Source of the DNA: CAILLO01 sp964579735
GTDB lineage: Bacteria; Bacillota; Clostridia; Saccharofermentanales; UBA5734
DNA: 25,267 bases
Reading direction: 5' to 3'
NCBI GenBank assembly: GCA_964579735.1
Contig: CAZOHH010000034.1
Coordinates: 1-25,267 of the forward strand
In this document: positions 16,073 to 24,310 of the stretch, in pieces
How positions within the stretch are numbered: the first letter of the stretch is position 1
Layout of the letters: every line of letters begins with the position of its first letter
Notes under the pieces: model-generated
Told to the model about the DNA's origin: nothing
The model's database searches: none
Seen by the model: the letters and a program-made list of their open reading frames with translations, nothing else
Made by a program: the position numbers and the translations under genes

Positions 16073-17107
16073 ATGCTTCCAAGAGATCGAGTCCATGCCG
16101 CCCTGAACTACCAGAAGTGCGATGCGGCCGCGCTGGAGTACCACCCGTCGCGACGGGGCCTCTTCGAACACGGCGAGAAGCTCCGGTCCCTTTTCGAACA
16201 GGTGCCCGGCGACTTCGAGGATGTGCTGGACACCCCGATCCCGGTGCCCGACCCTTCCCACTTCGATGCGCAGGGCGAATACCATGAGCTCCGGAAGGAC
16301 GAGTGGGGTACCGTCTGGGAGTACCGGATCTTCTGCATGACGGGACACCCCGCGGAGTGGCCGTTGGAGGACATCCAGCGGATCCACTCCTTCCCGTTCC
16401 CCCCCAACGAATACGCTTCCGCCGCAAGTTTCGATGCCCTGAAGGCGCGCTCCGCCGAAATCCGCAGGACCCGCTTCCACAAGGCAGGCTGGTTCGGTCT
16501 CTTCGAGCGGATGATCGGGCTGCGGCGCTTCGAGGACGTGCTCATGGACCTGGCGGAGGACAGCGAGGAGATCAATCTGCTCGCGGACCGTCTGGTCGCC
16601 TACCAGGCGGCGGACATCGCCCGCCTGATCGAAGCCGGCGTCGACGGCATCCAGTTCGGGGATGATTACGGCACCCAGCAGGGGCTGATCATGTCCCCGG
16701 AACTCTGGCGGCGCTTCTTCAAGCCGCGCCTACAGACCCTGATCCGACCCGTCCAGGACGCCGGAGTCAAGGTGTTCTTCCATACCTGCGGCAAGTCTCG
16801 GGAGCTGCTCGATGATTTCCGCGAGATCGGCGTGGATGCGATCTGGCCCCAGCTCTCCCTCTACGACCCGCCGGAGCTGGCGGCGCATTGCCGCGACCTC
16901 GGACTGGCGGTGGCGATCCACATCGACCGGGCCCACGTGATGACGAAAGGGACCCCAGAGGACGTGGAGGCCGCCGTGGAGTACGCCGCAAAGGTCTTCC
17001 GCCCGCAGGATGGAGGATCCTGGTTCTACGTCGAGATCGACAACGGCTTCCCATTCCGCAACGTCGAGGCACTGGTGAAGTCCATCGGCCGGTACCGCAA
17101 CCCATGA
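16073..17107 (+). CDS. URO-D/MtaA-like protein 5, keeps H-x-C-G
   Basis: 344 residues from ATG 16073, chosen because AAGGGGAG lies about 8 nt upstream; an in-frame ATG at 16034 would add 13 charged residues unlike the family start. It is the only one of the six with His237-Thr-Cys239-Gly240, the first half of the zinc motif of MtaA/CmuA methyltransferases. The second Cys expected about 76 residues later is absent; Glu321 in V-E-I-D-N lies near that place and might substitute. Other family blocks: G-D-D-Y-G-T-Q-Q (197-203), P-E-L-W-R-R-F-F-K-P-R and G-T-P-E-D-V. It is the member most likely to bind a metal. Its stop overlaps the next start (ATGA at 17104). Confidence 0.84.
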   Translation: MLPRDRVHAALNYQKCDAAALEYHPSRRGLFEHGEKLRSLFEQVPGDFEDVLDTPIPVPDPSHFDAQGEYHELRKDEWGTVWEYRIFCMTGHPAEWPLEDIQRIHSFPFPPNEYASAASFDALKARSAEIRRTRFHKAGWFGLFERMIGLRRFEDVLMDLAEDSEEINLLADRLVAYQAADIARLIEAGVDGIQFGDDYGTQQGLIMSPELWRRFFKPRLQTLIRPVQDAGVKVFFHTCGKSRELLDDFREIGVDAIWPQLSLYDPPELAAHCRDLGLAVAIHIDRAHVMTKGTPEDVEAAVEYAAKVFRPQDGGSWFYVEIDNGFPFRNVEALVKSIGRYRNP

Positions 17108-19365
17108 GCGAATCGTGGCTTCTTGAAACGGCAGGGGACGTCCTCCAGCTGGACAGCGAGACGCTGCGGCTTCTTTCCTTCCGCAGCTGGACGGCTCCCG
17201 GGCATGAATTCATCGACCCTTCGGAGACGCATCCGGTTTTCGTTCTGGGCTATCTCGACGGAGACCGGCATTATCGCCAGCTGGACTCGACGGCCGCCTG
17301 TTCGGTTCGGACCGACAGGGTCCGGGAGGGACGAGATTGGGTCCTGACCGCCGTCTACTCCGACTTCGAGGGTCTGGACCTTTCGCTGACCTGCACCGTC
17401 CGCGCCTCGCCGGAGGACCGCTTCGTCCGTTGGGGGATCGGTCTTCGGAACGGCTCTGGGCTCGACGTGGTCGACCTCCAGTACCCTTTCGTCGTCTGCG
17501 CCTGCGCGGATCCGGAAGCGTCCGGAACCGAGTCCGTGCTCCTTCCTCATGGTTACGGCAGCGGCCGCCTCGTCGAAGGCCGCGGACCCGCTTCGGGGTC
17601 GGAAGCGCTGCACCGGAAGCTTCCCAAGGACGATGCGTCGGTCTGGGAGTTCTGCGCCCGGACCGGGGATGCGAACCATTATCCCGGCCTGCAGTTCGCC
17701 CAATTCCTGGCTTATTTCGACGGAGATGCGGGGTTGTACTTCGCCTGCGAGGACACGGAGGCCCACGTCAAGCGGTTCCTTGCGACCGACCGGGGAGAGG
17801 GCGTCCGCCTCGGCGTCGCCCACGTCGGAGACTGGCCGACCACCGGGGAACGGACCCTCGGCTATGACACCGTCGCCTGCTCGTTTTGTGGCGACTGGTA
17901 CGATGCCGCCGACCTCTACAGGGAATGGAGCTTCGCTCGGTCCTGGTTCACGCCGCTGCACCAGAGGACCGACATCCCGGCGTGGCTGCTCGACTCGCCC
18001 GTCTATCTGACCATCCGGCCGCAGGGTATCCTCGACACGGGTCCCGTGCTGCCGGTCGAGGAGTTCCTTCCCCTCGACAAATGCATCCCGCTCCTCGAAA
18101 AGGTCGCGGATACGGTGGAAGCTCCCCTGGCCGTCGTCCTCATGGGGTGGGAGCGGGCGGGCTCCTGGGTCTTCCCGGAAGTCTTCCCCCCGGTCGGCGG
18201 CGAGGAGGGCATGGCCGCCTTCGTGGAGGCCGTCCGGCGACACGGCTGGCAGGCAGGAACTTTCTGCAGCGGGACCCGCTGGACCATCGCCCACATGGGG
18301 AGCGGCTATGACGGAAGGGAATACTTCGACCTGAACCATGGGGACCGCTGCATCTGCCGCGAGGCCGATGGCGCTCCCTGGGCGGAGAACTGGGACATGG
18401 ACTGGCGGCCGAGCTTCGCCTGCTGCGTCGGCTCGGAAGAGACGCGCCGCATCGCGACCGAGGCCGTGCGGCACCTCATGGACTGGGGGATGACGTCCCT
18501 GCAGTTCCTGGACCAGAACAACGGGGCCGCATCGTTCCCCTGCTTCTCCGCCGACCACGGCCACCCCCCCGCTCCCGGCCGCTGGATGGCCGATGGAATG
18601 GCAAGACTGATGGAAGATTTCCGCATCGCCTCGGAAGGAGACGGACGGATGGACGTCGTCCACTCGGCCGAAGCGGGACTCAACGAGACGTGCCTGCAGC
18701 TTTTCGGATTGACCGAGCTCCGGACCTTTCCACCGGGATACGACGTCGACGTCGTCCCGCTCTACCAGTACCTGTTCCATGAATGCATCGTCCTGCAGGG
18801 CATGATGGGACATGCGCCGGAACCTTTCCACCTCGCGATCCGGAACGCCGTGAACTGCGTGCTGGGCGGCCTCCCCGGCGGAGTCCTCACCGGCGACGGC
18901 ACCCTCCTGGACAAGGACACGGACAATTGGGCTCTCTGGCTACCGCACGTCGAGAAGAGCGAAGACGCGTTCGAGATGATCCGAACCGTCGCCGCGCTTC
19001 GACGCGGACCCGGGCGGCCATATCTCGTCTTCGGCCGGATGCTTCGGCCTGCGGAGACGACGGGCATCGGGACGATGGCCTGGACGTCGAACGGCCGCGA
19101 GAACCGCATCCCGGCGGTGTTCCATTCCGCCTGGCAGGGCCCCGACGGCCGGGTCGGCGTCGTTCTCGCGAACTGGACCCCCGTGGAGCAGTCTCTCGTC
19201 ATCTGCGACGGCCGCCTGACGAACGGCGGCCTGCCGGTGACCGTCCACCTGTCGGAGAGGACCCTCGACCGCTGGGAGGGCGTACCCGTCTCCGGTGGAA
19301 TCCCGATCACGCTGCCGCCGCATTCGTGTGCGGTCCTGGAGAAAGGCGGACACCCGCATGGTTGA
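17104..19365 (+). CDS. DUF6259-like protein, putative TIM-barrel glycoside hydrolase
   Basis: 753 residues; the ATG at 17104 overlaps the previous stop. Layout: beta-sandwich 1-260, a TIM barrel at about 285-640, and a C-terminal beta domain from about 650. The W-Y-D-A-A-D-L-Y-R-E-W block after the first domain is what I associate with DUF6259 proteins. In the barrel, Asp470 (Q-F-L-D-Q-N-N) and Glu523 or Glu528 (S-A-E-A-G-L-N-E) are on strand ends and are the best catalytic candidates, in the style of clan-D glycosidases such as GH31/GH36, where two acids act. No signal peptide is present. The protein is inferred to hydrolyse an oligosaccharide inside the cell. Family assignment is from memory and not checked; specificity unknown. 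Confidence 0.58.
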   Translation: MSESWLLETAGDVLQLDSETLRLLSFRSWTAPGHEFIDPSETHPVFVLGYLDGDRHYRQLDSTAACSVRTDRVREGRDWVLTAVYSDFEGLDLSLTCTVRASPEDRFVRWGIGLRNGSGLDVVDLQYPFVVCACADPEASGTESVLLPHGYGSGRLVEGRGPASGSEALHRKLPKDDASVWEFCARTGDANHYPGLQFAQFLAYFDGDAGLYFACEDTEAHVKRFLATDRGEGVRLGVAHVGDWPTTGERTLGYDTVACSFCGDWYDAADLYREWSFARSWFTPLHQRTDIPAWLLDSPVYLTIRPQGILDTGPVLPVEEFLPLDKCIPLLEKVADTVEAPLAVVLMGWERAGSWVFPEVFPPVGGEEGMAAFVEAVRRHGWQAGTFCSGTRWTIAHMGSGYDGREYFDLNHGDRCICREADGAPWAENWDMDWRPSFACCVGSEETRRIATEAVRHLMDWGMTSLQFLDQNNGAASFPCFSADHGHPPAPGRWMADGMARLMEDFRIASEGDGRMDVVHSAEAGLNETCLQLFGLTELRTFPPGYDVDVVPLYQYLFHECIVLQGMMGHAPEPFHLAIRNAVNCVLGGLPGGVLTGDGTLLDKDTDNWALWLPHVEKSEDAFEMIRTVAALRRGPGRPYLVFGRMLRPAETTGIGTMAWTSNGRENRIPAVFHSAWQGPDGRVGVVLANWTPVEQSLVICDGRLTNGGLPVTVHLSERTLDRWEGVPVSGGIPITLPPHSCAVLEKGGHPHG

Positions 19366-21001
19366 ACGCAAAGAACCGAAGATCGGCGTCCAGGGAAGCG
19401 TCCTGGGCTGGAACGACCCCTTCCACCCCGAGCTCTGCCGCACCGTCATGCGGACCGGGGAGGGGCGCGTGCTCGGCCCCCAGGATCCGCAACCCACATT
19501 GGAAGCCTTCATGGACCTGCTCCGGTCGCTGGGCGCGGACCTCTACCTCCACCACGTCATGCCCGACGCTGCGGAGACGGACCACTTCCTCGACGCCATC
19601 GAGCGGTTCGACATCGACTTCCTGCTGGGCAACGAGTACGGCAACATCAACGGCCCCTACGGCGACACCCTCAACCGGTACGACGTGCCCGATTCCTGCG
19701 TGGCGAAGGCGGCGCGGTCCGCACGGTTCCTGGGACTGCTCTACGACGAGACCGAGCACCTCCAGCTCCATCCCTCCATGTATCTCGACTACCACCCGGA
19801 GGAGGCCGCCCGCGGCCGCCGCCGCCATCAGTGGGCCAACGTCGATGGACTGGGGTTCCAGGAGTCCGAGGACGCCGTCGCGGCGGCCGTCGCGGCCCGC
19901 CGGGAGGCCTATGGCGGGCGTGTCGACATGTACGGCGAGCATGTCTTTCCCACGATGTACCATGCGCTCGCCCGCGGCGGGATGAACCCCTGCCCGAAGG
20001 TGCTGAAGGAGGAATTCGCATCGGCACAGCTGGCCACGGCTCTCGGCGCCGCACGGCAGTACGGCCGGAAACTCGGCGTCTGCGTCGACTTCTGGGGGCA
20101 GGACGTCGGGACGTGGTTCACGCGCATCTGGGGATTCCCCGGCCACTCCCCGGTGGAGTACCGCTCAGCCTTGGAGCTGGCCTATCTCTTCGCCCCGGAC
20201 CTGATCTTCACGGAAAACGTCGACATCCTGGCCCGCAACACCCCCCGCGGTTTCGAGAGGACCGAGTTCGGAGACGTCCTCCACGAGTTCACGCACCGCT
20301 TCGTCCCGGCCCACCCCCTGGCCCACCACCACACGCAGTGCGATCCGGACGTCGTCCTGATCCGCTCGGACGACACCGAGTGGGGAGGGGAGGAGCACCC
20401 CTACGGAAACGAGGCTCTGACCTTCGACTACCGCTCCCGGACACCGTTCAAGGCCTTCCACATGCTGAGCCGCGGAAGCCTCCCGGCCAACGGCATCCTG
20501 ACATTCCTGCCGCAGTACACCTACCACTCCGGGTTCTATCCGCGAACGGACGAGACCATGCGGGTCCTCCCTCTGGAGCGAGGCGTAGACCCCGCGCGCG
20601 CCACCGTTACCCACCGCCTGTTCCACCCGCTGCCCAATGTGCTGGTGCTGGACGAGCGGGCCGATAGCGCCGCCATCGGAAATCCCGGGCTCATCTTCCT
20701 CGTGGGCAGCCGAATGACCCCGCAGTGCCTTGCCGCCGTGGCCGAGAAGGTCCGCGACGGCGCGACATGCGTCGCGATGCGCTGGCTCGTTCCGCCGGCG
20801 CGGGACCTGAGCTGGAAGGACGGGGCTGGCCGGTGGATCGTGGTCGACGACTTGGAATGCGCCGTCGTCCAGGAGGCGGTCCGGCCGTTCCTAGGGGAGC
20901 CTGGCGTCTGGAGGCAGCGTTTCGGCGACGTCGAGGTGCGGTTGCACAACGAGAGCGGCGACGGAATCACGCTCGGTCATGAAGTGGGAGGCCGTCGATG
21001 A
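19358..21001 (+). CDS. Unassigned TIM-barrel protein with clan-A-like Glu residues
   Basis: 547 residues; the ATG at 19358 overlaps the previous gene by 8 nt behind GGAGAAAGGCGG. I do not recognise the family. The first 320 residues look like a TIM barrel: F-L-L-G-N-E-Y-G-N (Asn92-Glu93), then Y-G-E-H-V-F (Glu194) and I-F-T-E-N-V-D (Glu286). An Asn-Glu pair at one strand end and a Glu near another is the arrangement of clan-A glycosidases, so Glu93 as acid/base and Glu286 as nucleophile is a testable guess; Glu194 is an alternative. His-rich stretches (H-P-L-A-H-H-H-T) follow at about 320-327. The last 150 residues resemble a glutamine-amidotransferase-like or beta domain, as in GH42 relatives. 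Its stop overlaps the next URO-D start (ATGA). Confidence 0.5.
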   Translation: MVERKEPKIGVQGSVLGWNDPFHPELCRTVMRTGEGRVLGPQDPQPTLEAFMDLLRSLGADLYLHHVMPDAAETDHFLDAIERFDIDFLLGNEYGNINGPYGDTLNRYDVPDSCVAKAARSARFLGLLYDETEHLQLHPSMYLDYHPEEAARGRRRHQWANVDGLGFQESEDAVAAAVAARREAYGGRVDMYGEHVFPTMYHALARGGMNPCPKVLKEEFASAQLATALGAARQYGRKLGVCVDFWGQDVGTWFTRIWGFPGHSPVEYRSALELAYLFAPDLIFTENVDILARNTPRGFERTEFGDVLHEFTHRFVPAHPLAHHHTQCDPDVVLIRSDDTEWGGEEHPYGNEALTFDYRSRTPFKAFHMLSRGSLPANGILTFLPQYTYHSGFYPRTDETMRVLPLERGVDPARATVTHRLFHPLPNVLVLDERADSAAIGNPGLIFLVGSRMTPQCLAAVAEKVRDGATCVAMRWLVPPARDLSWKDGAGRWIVVDDLECAVVQEAVRPFLGEPGVWRQRFGDVEVRLHNESGDGITLGHEVGGRR

Positions 21002-22083
21002 ACCCCATGACGAATCGCGAACGCATCATCGCCACCGCCACGGGCACGCCCGTCGACCGCCTGCCGTTCTTCTTCTATTTCGGCCCCTGGGGCGAAACGC
21101 TGGAGCGGTGGCACACCGAAGGGCTGCCCGAAGGCGTCGACTGGCAGGCGGGGTTCGGGTTCGACGCAGGCATCACGATTCTGGACAAGGGATTCGGATA
21201 CTTCCCGAAATTCGAATACCAGCTGCTCGAGGACCGCGGGGACCGCATCGTGTTCCGCGACGAGCTCGGGATCACCCAGCTGGCGAAGAAGGAAGGCGCC
21301 GCCGTTCCGATGTATCTGGACTATCCGGTGAAGGACCGGGCCAGCTGGCTCGAGCTGAAGAAGCGCCTCGACCCGGACGACCCGGCCCGTTTCCCTGCGG
21401 ACTGGAAGGACCAGGCGGCCCGACTGAACCGCGGAGACCAGGCCGTCCAGGTCGGCGGATGGCCCTATGGGCTCTTCGGAACGCTGCGCGACATGATGGG
21501 CGTCGAGCCGCTGCTCCTCGCGTTCTATGACGACCCGGAGCTGATCGCCGACATCATGGGCACGCTCACGGACCTGTGGATCGCGGTCTACGCGAAGATC
21601 TGCAAGGACGTGAAGGTCGATATCATCCACATCTGGGAGGACATGAGCGGCAAGAACGGCTCGCTGATCTCGCCCGCGATGGTGCGCGAGTTCATGTTGC
21701 CGAACTACAAGCGCATCAAGGCCTTCGCCGACCGGGCCGGAATCCCGGTGATCGCCCTCGATACCGATGGGGACTGCACGGAACTCATCCCGCTGTTCAT
21801 GGAGAGCGGCATCAACCTGCTCATGCCCTTCGAAGTGGCCGCCGGAAGCGATATCGTCACCTACCGGAAGCAGTTTCCCGGCCTCGGCATCATGGGCGGC
21901 ATCGACAAGCGGGAGATCGCGCTGGGACGGGCGGCCACGGACCGGGAGCTGGACCGGATCGATCCCATGTTCACCCTCGGCGGCTACTACGCCATGCTGG
22001 ACCACCAGATCCACCCCGAGATCTCCTGGGCCGATTTCCAATACTTCACCTTCCAGTTGAAGAAGCGCCTCGGCATCCATTGA
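20998..22083 (+). CDS. URO-D/MtaA-like protein 6
   Basis: 361 residues; the ATG at 20998 overlaps the previous stop and GTGGGAGG lies upstream. The start (N-R-E-R-I-I-A-T-A then V-D-R-L-P) is typical. The middle has I-W-E-D-M-S-G-K-N-G and S-P-A-M-V-R-E-F-M-L-P, and the C-terminus M-P-F-E-V-A-A-G-S-D then G-G-I-D-K-R. The metal-site position is Asp255-Thr-Asp257-Gly, with no His at all. These blocks define a third subtype, separate from proteins 1/3 and 2/4/5. It is set apart from the other five by the DUF6259-like and TIM-barrel genes. No haem genes are nearby, so HemE is not supported. Function unknown. Confidence 0.83.
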   Translation: MNPMTNRERIIATATGTPVDRLPFFFYFGPWGETLERWHTEGLPEGVDWQAGFGFDAGITILDKGFGYFPKFEYQLLEDRGDRIVFRDELGITQLAKKEGAAVPMYLDYPVKDRASWLELKKRLDPDDPARFPADWKDQAARLNRGDQAVQVGGWPYGLFGTLRDMMGVEPLLLAFYDDPELIADIMGTLTDLWIAVYAKICKDVKVDIIHIWEDMSGKNGSLISPAMVREFMLPNYKRIKAFADRAGIPVIALDTDGDCTELIPLFMESGINLLMPFEVAAGSDIVTYRKQFPGLGIMGGIDKREIALGRAATDRELDRIDPMFTLGGYYAMLDHQIHPEISWADFQYFTFQLKKRLGIH

Positions 22084-22102
22084 CGAACAAGGAGGAACAC
22101 CC

Positions 22103-23065
22103 ATGCTCTCGAAGATGAAGTCCGTCGTCACCCGCTACGAAGGGAACCCGATCCTCAAGCCGTCCGACATGCCCGCCGCCTGCTGCGCCGTCTACAACTC
22201 CGGCGTCATCAAGACCCCCGAGGGCGAGTACATCATGACCAGCCGGTTCGAGTCGCCGGACAAGGACCAGTTCATCTGGGTCTCCCGCAGCCGCGACGGC
22301 TACCATTTCGTGCCCGACGCGGAGCCGGTCACGTTCGTCTGCAAGCCGGAGGAACAGGCCGAGTACGATGCGAACACGATCGTGAAGGACCCCGGCATCC
22401 ACTCCTGGTACGACCCGCGGATCTGCCCCCTGGATGGCGAGTACTACATCACGTACTGCGCGGGCGGCGACTACGCCTGCCGCATCGTCATCGGCAAGAC
22501 CCGCGACTTCAAGACGATCGAGCACGTCAGCTTCCCGCTCCACATCAACAACCGCAACGCCGTCCTGTTCCCCGAGAAGATCAATGGGAACTATGTCATG
22601 CTCCACCGGCCGCAGAACCTGAACGCCCGCGAGAGCGGCGCCATCTGGATCGCCGACTCCCCGGACCTGGTCTACTGGGGCAACTGCCGCATCGTCGCCA
22701 AGTCGCAGGCCTATTGGGAGTGCACCAAGATCGGCCCAGCCGCACCCCCGATCAAGACGCCGGAAGGCTGGCTGTGCGTGTACCACGGTGTCTTCCCCCA
22801 CGCCAACGGGATGAGTTATGCCGGCGGCGTCCTGCTGCTGGACCTCGAGAACCCCGCGATTGTGAAGGCCAAGGCCAGGATGCCGATCATCATCGTCGAG
22901 GAGCTGTACGAGCAGGTCGGCATGGTGCCCGACATCGTCTTCCCCGGCGCCGTGATCCCCGAAGGCGACGGCACCGTGAAGATCTACTACGGCGCCGCGG
23001 ATTACGTGCAATGCGTCGCGACGGCCCGTATCTCCGATCTCATCGATGCGTGCTACAATCGATAG
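22103..23065 (+). CDS. GH130 family beta-mannoside phosphorylase
   Basis: 320 residues, the family's usual length; AAGGAGG at 22089-22095 is well placed. Hallmarks: R-Y-E-G-N-P-I-L at the N-terminus, Tyr103-Asp104-Pro-Arg-Ile (Asp104 matches the GH130 general acid), N-R-N-A-V-L-F-P-E-K (Arg151), H-R-P (169), K-I-G-P-A-A-P-P (Lys209), V-Y-H-G (His228), and the final P-G-A-V and Y-Y-G-A-A-D blocks. GH130 phosphorylases cleave a beta-mannosyl bond (1,4 or 1,2) with inorganic phosphate and release alpha-mannose 1-phosphate. The Arg/Lys/His set at phosphate-binding positions favours phosphorylase over hydrolase, but subfamily and linkage are not determined. No signal peptide, which fits cytoplasmic phosphorolysis. 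A mannose-6-phosphate-isomerase-like gene follows 17 nt later. Confidence 0.9.
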   Translation: MLSKMKSVVTRYEGNPILKPSDMPAACCAVYNSGVIKTPEGEYIMTSRFESPDKDQFIWVSRSRDGYHFVPDAEPVTFVCKPEEQAEYDANTIVKDPGIHSWYDPRICPLDGEYYITYCAGGDYACRIVIGKTRDFKTIEHVSFPLHINNRNAVLFPEKINGNYVMLHRPQNLNARESGAIWIADSPDLVYWGNCRIVAKSQAYWECTKIGPAAPPIKTPEGWLCVYHGVFPHANGMSYAGGVLLLDLENPAIVKAKARMPIIIVEELYEQVGMVPDIVFPGAVIPEGDGTVKIYYGAADYVQCVATARISDLIDACYNR

Positions 23066-23082
23066 AAGACAGGAGGGTGAAC

Positions 23083-24282
23083 ATGGATAGGAAAGCGACC
23101 ATCCAAAAGACTTTCGAGTCCGGGCAGGGGATCCTGAAGTTCATCCCCGTTTTCGTGCCGCGCCGGTTCGGCAGCGCCGGGCACCGGCTCAAGCTGCACC
23201 CCGACGACTACTTCGCATACGGCACGGAGCGGGGCTCCATCAAGGAGCGCTGGTTCTCCTCGGTCATCCCGGCCATGAACGGCCCGCTGGCCGCACCGGA
23301 CGAGGGGATGAGCTACGTGGACGTCACGGGCCGCGTCGAGGACAAGGTCCTCTTCAAGGACTTCGTGGACCAGCTCGGGGCCGGTCTCATCGGTGCGGAC
23401 CTGGTCGAGAAGCACGGGACCTGGCCCATGTACTCCAAGTTCTTCGACTACGAGAACCCGTTGTTCCACCACGTGCACCTGGACTTCGCCGCGGCGGCGC
23501 GGGTCGGCAAGATCGGCAAGCCCGAGGCGTACTACTTCCCGAGGCAGCTGAACAACACCCCCGGCAAGTTCCCGCACACCTACTTCGGCTTCGACCCGGA
23601 CGTCACGCCGGACGAGGTCAAGGAGCGGCTACGCGATTACACGACGCGCGACACGCGGATCACGGAGCTCTCCCGGGCCTACCGCATCGAGCTCGGAACG
23701 GGCTGGTACACTCCACCCGGTGTGATCCACGCGCCCGGCTCCTACCTGACCTACGAGCCGCAGTGGAACAGCGACGTGAACAGCGTCTACGAGAACGTCT
23801 GCGACAACGAGATCTACGGCCGCTCCTTCCTGGACGAGAACGTCCCGGACGACCGAAAGGACGACATCGACACGATCTTCGACCTGCTCGACTGGCCGAA
23901 GAACGTGGATCCGAACTACCGGAAGCACTATTTCCGGCCCCCGCTGCCGGCGCGGTCGACCGCGGACTACGAGGAGAAGTGGATCGCCTACGGCAACGAG
24001 TACATCGCGGCGAAGGAATTGACGGTGCTCCCCGGCTGCTCGGCCACGATTCACGACGACTTCGCCTACGGCTGCATCCTCGTGCAGGGCCATGGCACCC
24101 TCGGGGGTCACGCCTGCGAAACCTCGACCATGCTCCGGTACGGCCAGCTGTCCGCGGACGAGTTCTTCGTCGGCGTGCAGGCTGCGAAGGCCGGTGTGAG
24201 GATCGTGAACGAGAGCCTATGGGAGCCGCTCGTCATCCTGAAGCACTTTCCGGCGAACGACGCCACGCCGACGATTGGCTAG
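23083..24282 (+). CDS. Type I mannose-6-phosphate-isomerase-like cupin protein
   Basis: 399 residues; AGGAGGGTG at 23071-23079 precedes the ATG. The metal site of type I phosphomannose isomerases is Q-x-H, then K-P-E, then a later His. Here H-H-V-H-L (His130, His132), K-P-E-A (Glu149) and P-P-G-V-I-H-A (His216) keep the order and spacing, with His in place of the Gln. The C-terminal part (W-I-A-Y-G to H-F-P) is a second cupin-like barrel: T-V-L-P-G-C-S-A-T then V-Q-G-H-G. It could turn mannose 6-phosphate, made from the mannose 1-phosphate released by the neighbouring GH130 enzyme, into fructose 6-phosphate, or isomerise a related free sugar such as lyxose or mannose. Because of the His/Gln change and the context I prefer an aldose-ketose isomerase of uncertain substrate. 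Confidence 0.65.
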   Translation: MDRKATIQKTFESGQGILKFIPVFVPRRFGSAGHRLKLHPDDYFAYGTERGSIKERWFSSVIPAMNGPLAAPDEGMSYVDVTGRVEDKVLFKDFVDQLGAGLIGADLVEKHGTWPMYSKFFDYENPLFHHVHLDFAAAARVGKIGKPEAYYFPRQLNNTPGKFPHTYFGFDPDVTPDEVKERLRDYTTRDTRITELSRAYRIELGTGWYTPPGVIHAPGSYLTYEPQWNSDVNSVYENVCDNEIYGRSFLDENVPDDRKDDIDTIFDLLDWPKNVDPNYRKHYFRPPLPARSTADYEEKWIAYGNEYIAAKELTVLPGCSATIHDDFAYGCILVQGHGTLGGHACETSTMLRYGQLSADEFFVGVQAAKAGVRIVNESLWEPLVILKHFPANDATPTIG

Positions 24283-24310
24283 GAACCCTCGAACCATCAG
24301 GAGGAGAACC

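Noticed and set aside
11588..17107. Annotation of the URO-D-fold genes as haem enzyme HemE
   Set aside because: Multiple divergent copies in a glycan operon, no other haem genes, and active-site positions that resemble the MtaA-like side of the superfamily rather than HemE.
17026..18831. Long open frame on the minus strand (601 codons)
   Set aside because: It is antisense to the DUF6259-like gene, has skewed composition and no recognisable motif or ribosome-binding site.
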